A stretch of 8,005 nucleotides of DNA, taken from Deltaproteobacteria bacterium. GTDB lineage: Bacteria > Desulfobacterota > JADFXK01. The position numbers and the translations under genes are program-made. The notes below the pieces were generated by a model. The model saw nothing but the letters and a program-made list of their open reading frames with translations, searched no databases and was not told the origin of the DNA. Within the stretch, counting starts at the first letter, position 1; every line of letters starts with the position of its first letter. Where the stretch lies: the NCBI GenBank assembly GCA_015233285.1, contig JADFYA010000159.1, forward strand, positions 1 to 8,005, written 5' to 3'. Shown here piece by piece: positions 6,038-8,005 of the stretch.

Positions 6038-7099
6038 TCAACAGCCGATTAATTTTTCATAGGCCTTCTTGATCTCACTGAGCAGCTCATTGGGAGAAGG
6101 GATGGAACCCGGAGGCCGGCCATAGAACTCCACCTTGGTGGGGTCATTAACCGAAAGTCTGACATCCTCGACCATTTGGCCGGTACTCAGCTCCACCACC
6201 AAGCAACTGGGAATTCTCTCAGATATCCGGCGCAGAGCCGCCTCGGGAAATGGATATAAAGTTATGGGGCGGAAGAGGCCGACCTGCATCTTATCCGCTC
6301 GGGCCATCTTGACTGATGTCTTGAGAATCCGGGCCACCGAACCGAAAGCCGTGACGACCATCTTGGCGTCATCCAACAAAAACTCTTCAAACATCACGTC
6401 TTTTTTCATTGACTGATATTTTTGATGCAGCTTCCAGTTGTGTTCTGTCAATTCACCTTCAGAAAGATAAAGGCTCTTAATTAGTCTCGGCCGGCGGCCG
6501 GCGCACCCGGTCAGGATCCAGTCTCGATCATAATCCTTTCCCTGGTATGGATGCAAGACCACCGGTTCCTTGATCTGGCCCAACATGGCATCACCTAAGA
6601 TGAGCACCGGGTTGCGATATTCATCAGCCAGATCAAAAGCCTTCATGGTCAGGTCATAATTCTCCTGGGCAGTGGATGGAGCTAAGACGATAGTCCGGTA
6701 GTCACCGTGGCCGCCGCCTCGGGTGGCCTGGAAGTAGTCTCCTTGTGACGGTGAAATGCCGCCCAAACCAGGTCCGCTCCGGCTCATATTGACGATCACC
6801 CCCGGAATTTGGCTCCCGGCCATGTATGAAATGCCTTCCTGTTTCAACGAAATACCCGGACTCGAAGAGGAAGTCATGGCCCTGGCCCCGGTCGCTCCGG
6901 CGCCCAGCAACATGTTTATAGAGGCTATCTCACTCTCGGCCTGGATGAATGTACCCCCGATGCCGGGCAGGTGGGCGGACATGTATTCGGGGATTTCGTT
7001 TTGAGGCGTGATAGGGTAGCCAAAATAGAAACGGCACCCCGCCTCAATGGCCCCCATGGCAATCGCTTCATTACCTTTGACAAACTTTCTATCTGGCAC
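6038..7099 (-). CDS. vorB: 2-oxoacid:ferredoxin oxidoreductase, alpha subunit, VorB/KorA type
   Basis: The 353-residue alpha subunit supplies the pyrimidine-binding and dimer domains of the enzyme. Signatures are GNEAIAMGAIEAG (9-21), FGYPITPQNEIPEY (26-39), QAESEIASINM (53-63, with glutamates that contact TPP), TSSSSPGISLKQEG (76-89), SGPGLGG (108-114), then QGDYFQATRGGGHGDY (119-134) and a domain II that includes VTAFGSVAR and the C-terminal VVELSTGQMVEDVR. Length and wording match stand-alone alpha subunits, so no gamma domain is fused. The start is GTG at 7099, supported by AGGAGA (7105-7110) 5 nt upstream and by alignment of MPDRKFVKGNEA with the family start. In related genomes a small ferredoxin (delta) gene directly precedes this gene; here there is none. 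Confidence 0.9.
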   Translation of the reverse strand: MPDRKFVKGNEAIAMGAIEAGCRFYFGYPITPQNEIPEYMSAHLPGIGGTFIQAESEIASINMLLGAGATGARAMTSSSSPGISLKQEGISYMAGSQIPGVIVNMSRSGPGLGGISPSQGDYFQATRGGGHGDYRTIVLAPSTAQENYDLTMKAFDLADEYRNPVLILGDAMLGQIKEPVVLHPYQGKDYDRDWILTGCAGRRPRLIKSLYLSEGELTEHNWKLHQKYQSMKKDVMFEEFLLDDAKMVVTAFGSVARILKTSVKMARADKMQVGLFRPITLYPFPEAALRRISERIPSCLVVELSTGQMVEDVRLSVNDPTKVEFYGRPPGSIPSPNELLSEIKKAYEKLIGC

Positions 7100-7104
7100 T
7101 GTTG

Positions 7105-7110
7105 TCTCCT
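7105..7110 (-). promoter_or_regulatory. Shine-Dalgarno AGGAGA deciding the GTG start of the alpha subunit
   Basis: The minus strand reads AGGAGA-CAACA-GTG. The strong ribosome site with 5-nt spacing supports the non-ATG start at 7099. No ferredoxin frame ends nearby, so this ribosome site belongs to the first gene of the vorBA unit. Confidence 0.7.
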
Positions 7111-7151
7111 GATAGCTGGAACAATTTGGGGTTTCGGGTCACTGGTTACGT

Positions 7152-7172
7152 GTTTCGAGTTTCGAGTTTCGA
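7152..7172 (+). repeat. Heptanucleotide tandem repeat GTTTCGA x3
   Basis: Three perfect head-to-tail copies of GTTTCGA, with a degenerate GTTTCGG at 7131-7137. It lies 50-75 nt upstream of the vorB start, inside the likely promoter region, so copy number could affect promoter geometry. Confidence 0.8.
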
Positions 7173-7493
7173 GTCAATGTCATTAAGTTAAGATTTCCGG
7201 TTTGGTTTTCGCATCACCCAGGGTGGCGCTTCGCTGACCCTTGTATGATAGAGCCAGGATTTGGGAATCGAAGAAAACTCCCAATTATAATTCCCGAGCC
7301 AGAGGTTAAGAGCCATTCCGTCGCCGTCGGCCAATTCCCGAAGAGCATGGCCAAAGAGGTTGAGTCAAGGCTCGGCGAAGCCGACCCGCAGGGCCTGGCC
7401 TTGACGCAAGCTCGGGCCATGCTACTCTAAGTGGCCGAAGGCACGGATCTTCTTCTGGCCGGTTATTGCATCACCTCATAATTTGTGGAACAA

Positions 7494-7502
7494 TGTTACA
7501 AT
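7494..7502 (+). promoter_or_regulatory. Extended -10 promoter TGTTACAAT for the IS110 leader RNA
   Basis: TGT followed by TACAAT (5/6 to TATAAT) is an extended -10, which can work without a good -35; no good -35 is seen at 16-18 nt. Transcription would begin near 7509, just before the structured leader and about 160 nt ahead of the transposase start. Confidence 0.4.
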
Positions 7503-7508
7503 AGTTTT

Positions 7509-7660
7509 CCATAGTTGGTTCTGTTTTGGTCGTGGTAGACCGTCTGACCCTGAAGTCCGGTCCCCGAGACTGTAGCCCAGCCAGGTCGCCACGATCCCCT
7601 TATATGAACCCGAACAGTCGCATGGGCTAACCAAGCCCGAATAACAAGGACGGGAGGACA
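7509..7660 (+). ncRNA. Candidate bridge RNA in the IS110 left-end noncoding region
   Basis: IS110-group elements encode a structured RNA of about 170-180 nt in the noncoding segment upstream of the transposase; it base-pairs with target and donor DNA. Here the leader is strongly structured: an outer 8-bp stem GGTCGTGG (7528-7535) with CCACGATC (7589-7596, one G-U); inside it, GTCTGACC (7542-7549) paired with GGTC (7559-7562) and AGAC (7567-7570) with a 4-nt bulge and 9-nt loop; large unpaired tracts at 7536-7541 and 7571-7588 that could act as guide loops; and a second hairpin GGGCT-AACCA-AGCCC (7624-7638). Boundaries are approximate; the guide sequences could not be matched to flanks because the element's ends are not defined here. 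Confidence 0.45.
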
Positions 7661-7667
7661 AGGGAAC

Positions 7668-8005
7668 ATGGAAAAAATGTTTGTGGGCATCGATATTTCC
7701 AAGAGCAAACTGGATGTGTTTATCCGCCCCACCGGTGAAACTTTGCTGGTTAAGAACGACCAATCTGAAGTTGATCAGTTAGCAGAAAAACTGATCGCCC
7801 TCCACCCAGAAAAGATAGTTCTGGAGGCAACAGGTGGTTATGAGTCTTTGGTTTTCGCCGCTCTGGCTGCCGCCAAGTTGCCGGTGGTGAGAGTAAACGC
7901 CAAGTTCGCCAGAGACTTTGCTAAGGCTATTGGCCAATTAGCCAAGACCGATAAGGTCGATGCGAAGATTTTGGCGCATTATGCCGAGGTCATCAACCCG
8001 GAGCT
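7668..8005 (+). CDS. IS110-family DEDD transposase, N-terminal part (continues beyond window)
   Basis: The first 112 codons of an IS110-type recombinase. MFVGIDISKSKLDV opens the RuvC-like domain, and the four acidic residues of the DEDD tetrad are present: D9 (GIDISK), E53 (LEATGGYE), D95 and D98 (KTDKVDAK). Spacing from E to the first late D is 42 residues, as I recall for IS621. The serine-containing Tnp domain lies downstream and is not seen. ATG 7668 is preceded by AAGGG 4 nt upstream and GGGAGG further up. The frame is intact as far as visible. Its position to the right of a long structured leader fits the IS110 subgroup rather than IS1111, whose RNA lies at the right end. Confidence 0.93.
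   Translation, partial: MEKMFVGIDISKSKLDVFIRPTGETLLVKNDQSEVDQLAEKLIALHPEKIVLEATGGYESLVFAALAAAKLPVVRVNAKFARDFAKAIGQLAKTDKVDAKILAHYAEVINPE

Larger units (their letters stand above)
7100..7493. other. Noncoding region between vorB and the IS110 element
   Basis: About 390 nt with no gene I recognise. It contains a GTTTCGA tandem repeat (7152-7172), a hairpin around 7218-7240 (AGGGT...ACCCT with an inner GCG/CGC), and another hairpin TCGGC-GAA-GCCGA near 7371-7384. A 61-codon plus frame from ATG 7245 to 7430 and an overlapping minus frame have no recognisable motifs; they may be relics or chance. The vorBA promoter should be here but no well-spaced pair is evident; a TTGACT (minus strand, directly beside the repeats) lacks a matching -10. 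The IS left end also falls somewhere in the right part. Confidence 0.45.

Noticed and set aside
7152..7172. Tandem GTTTCGA tract as a CRISPR array
   Set aside because: Seven-nt units with no spacers; a simple tandem repeat.
7476..7763. Minus-strand frames overlapping the IS110 leader and transposase start
   Set aside because: They run through the structured leader and antisense to the transposase, with no motifs or ribosome sites.

Overview
The window looks like part of a chromosome from an anaerobic, cytochrome-rich bacterium, most likely Desulfobacterota (former deltaproteobacteria). The basis is a periplasmic tetraheme cytochrome, a chemoreceptor with its own heme c site, and a ferredoxin-dependent 2-oxoacid oxidoreductase closely resembling the VorB/VorA pairs I know from Geobacter-type genomes. 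The phylum is inferred from gene content, not from a marker gene.

Layout. Positions 1-1019 (minus) hold most of a secreted protein with faint SGNH/GDSL-hydrolase-like features; its C-terminus lies outside the window. Directly upstream (1022-1270, minus) is a short relic of an Rpn/PD-(D/E)XK nuclease: the N-terminal start and C-terminal tail are joined and the catalytic middle is gone. Positions 1271-1527 are noncoding and hold one copy of a roughly 60-bp intergenic repeat. Positions 1528-3720 (minus) form a two-gene unit: a tetraheme c554-like cytochrome, then 15 nt later a methyl-accepting chemotaxis protein whose periplasmic domain carries CYHCH. Positions 3721-4260 are a divergent intergenic region with a leftward promoter candidate containing a perfect dyad and, on the plus strand, a full-consensus TTGACA-17-TATAAT promoter embedded in the second repeat copy. 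Positions 4261-5169 (plus) encode a BASS-family (bile acid:sodium symporter fold) transporter. Convergent to it, 7099-5210 (minus) encodes the alpha and TPP-binding beta subunits of a 2-oxoacid:ferredoxin oxidoreductase, without the gamma and delta subunit genes that normally flank them. Positions 7100-7493 are noncoding with short tandem repeats and hairpins. From about 7494 to the right edge is the left part of an IS110-family element: an extended -10 promoter, a strongly structured leader that is a good bridge-RNA candidate, and the first 112 codons of the DEDD transposase.

Function. The cytochrome-chemoreceptor pair suggests redox (energy) taxis, in which a periplasmic heme sensor, possibly exchanging electrons with the adjacent cytochrome, controls motility. 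The oxidoreductase would turn branched-chain or related 2-oxoacids into acyl-CoA, reducing ferredoxin, but needs a gamma subunit from another locus. Both ends of the window show signs of genome turnover: the eroded Rpn gene on the left and the IS110 element on the right. No CRISPR array, tRNA or rRNA was found.
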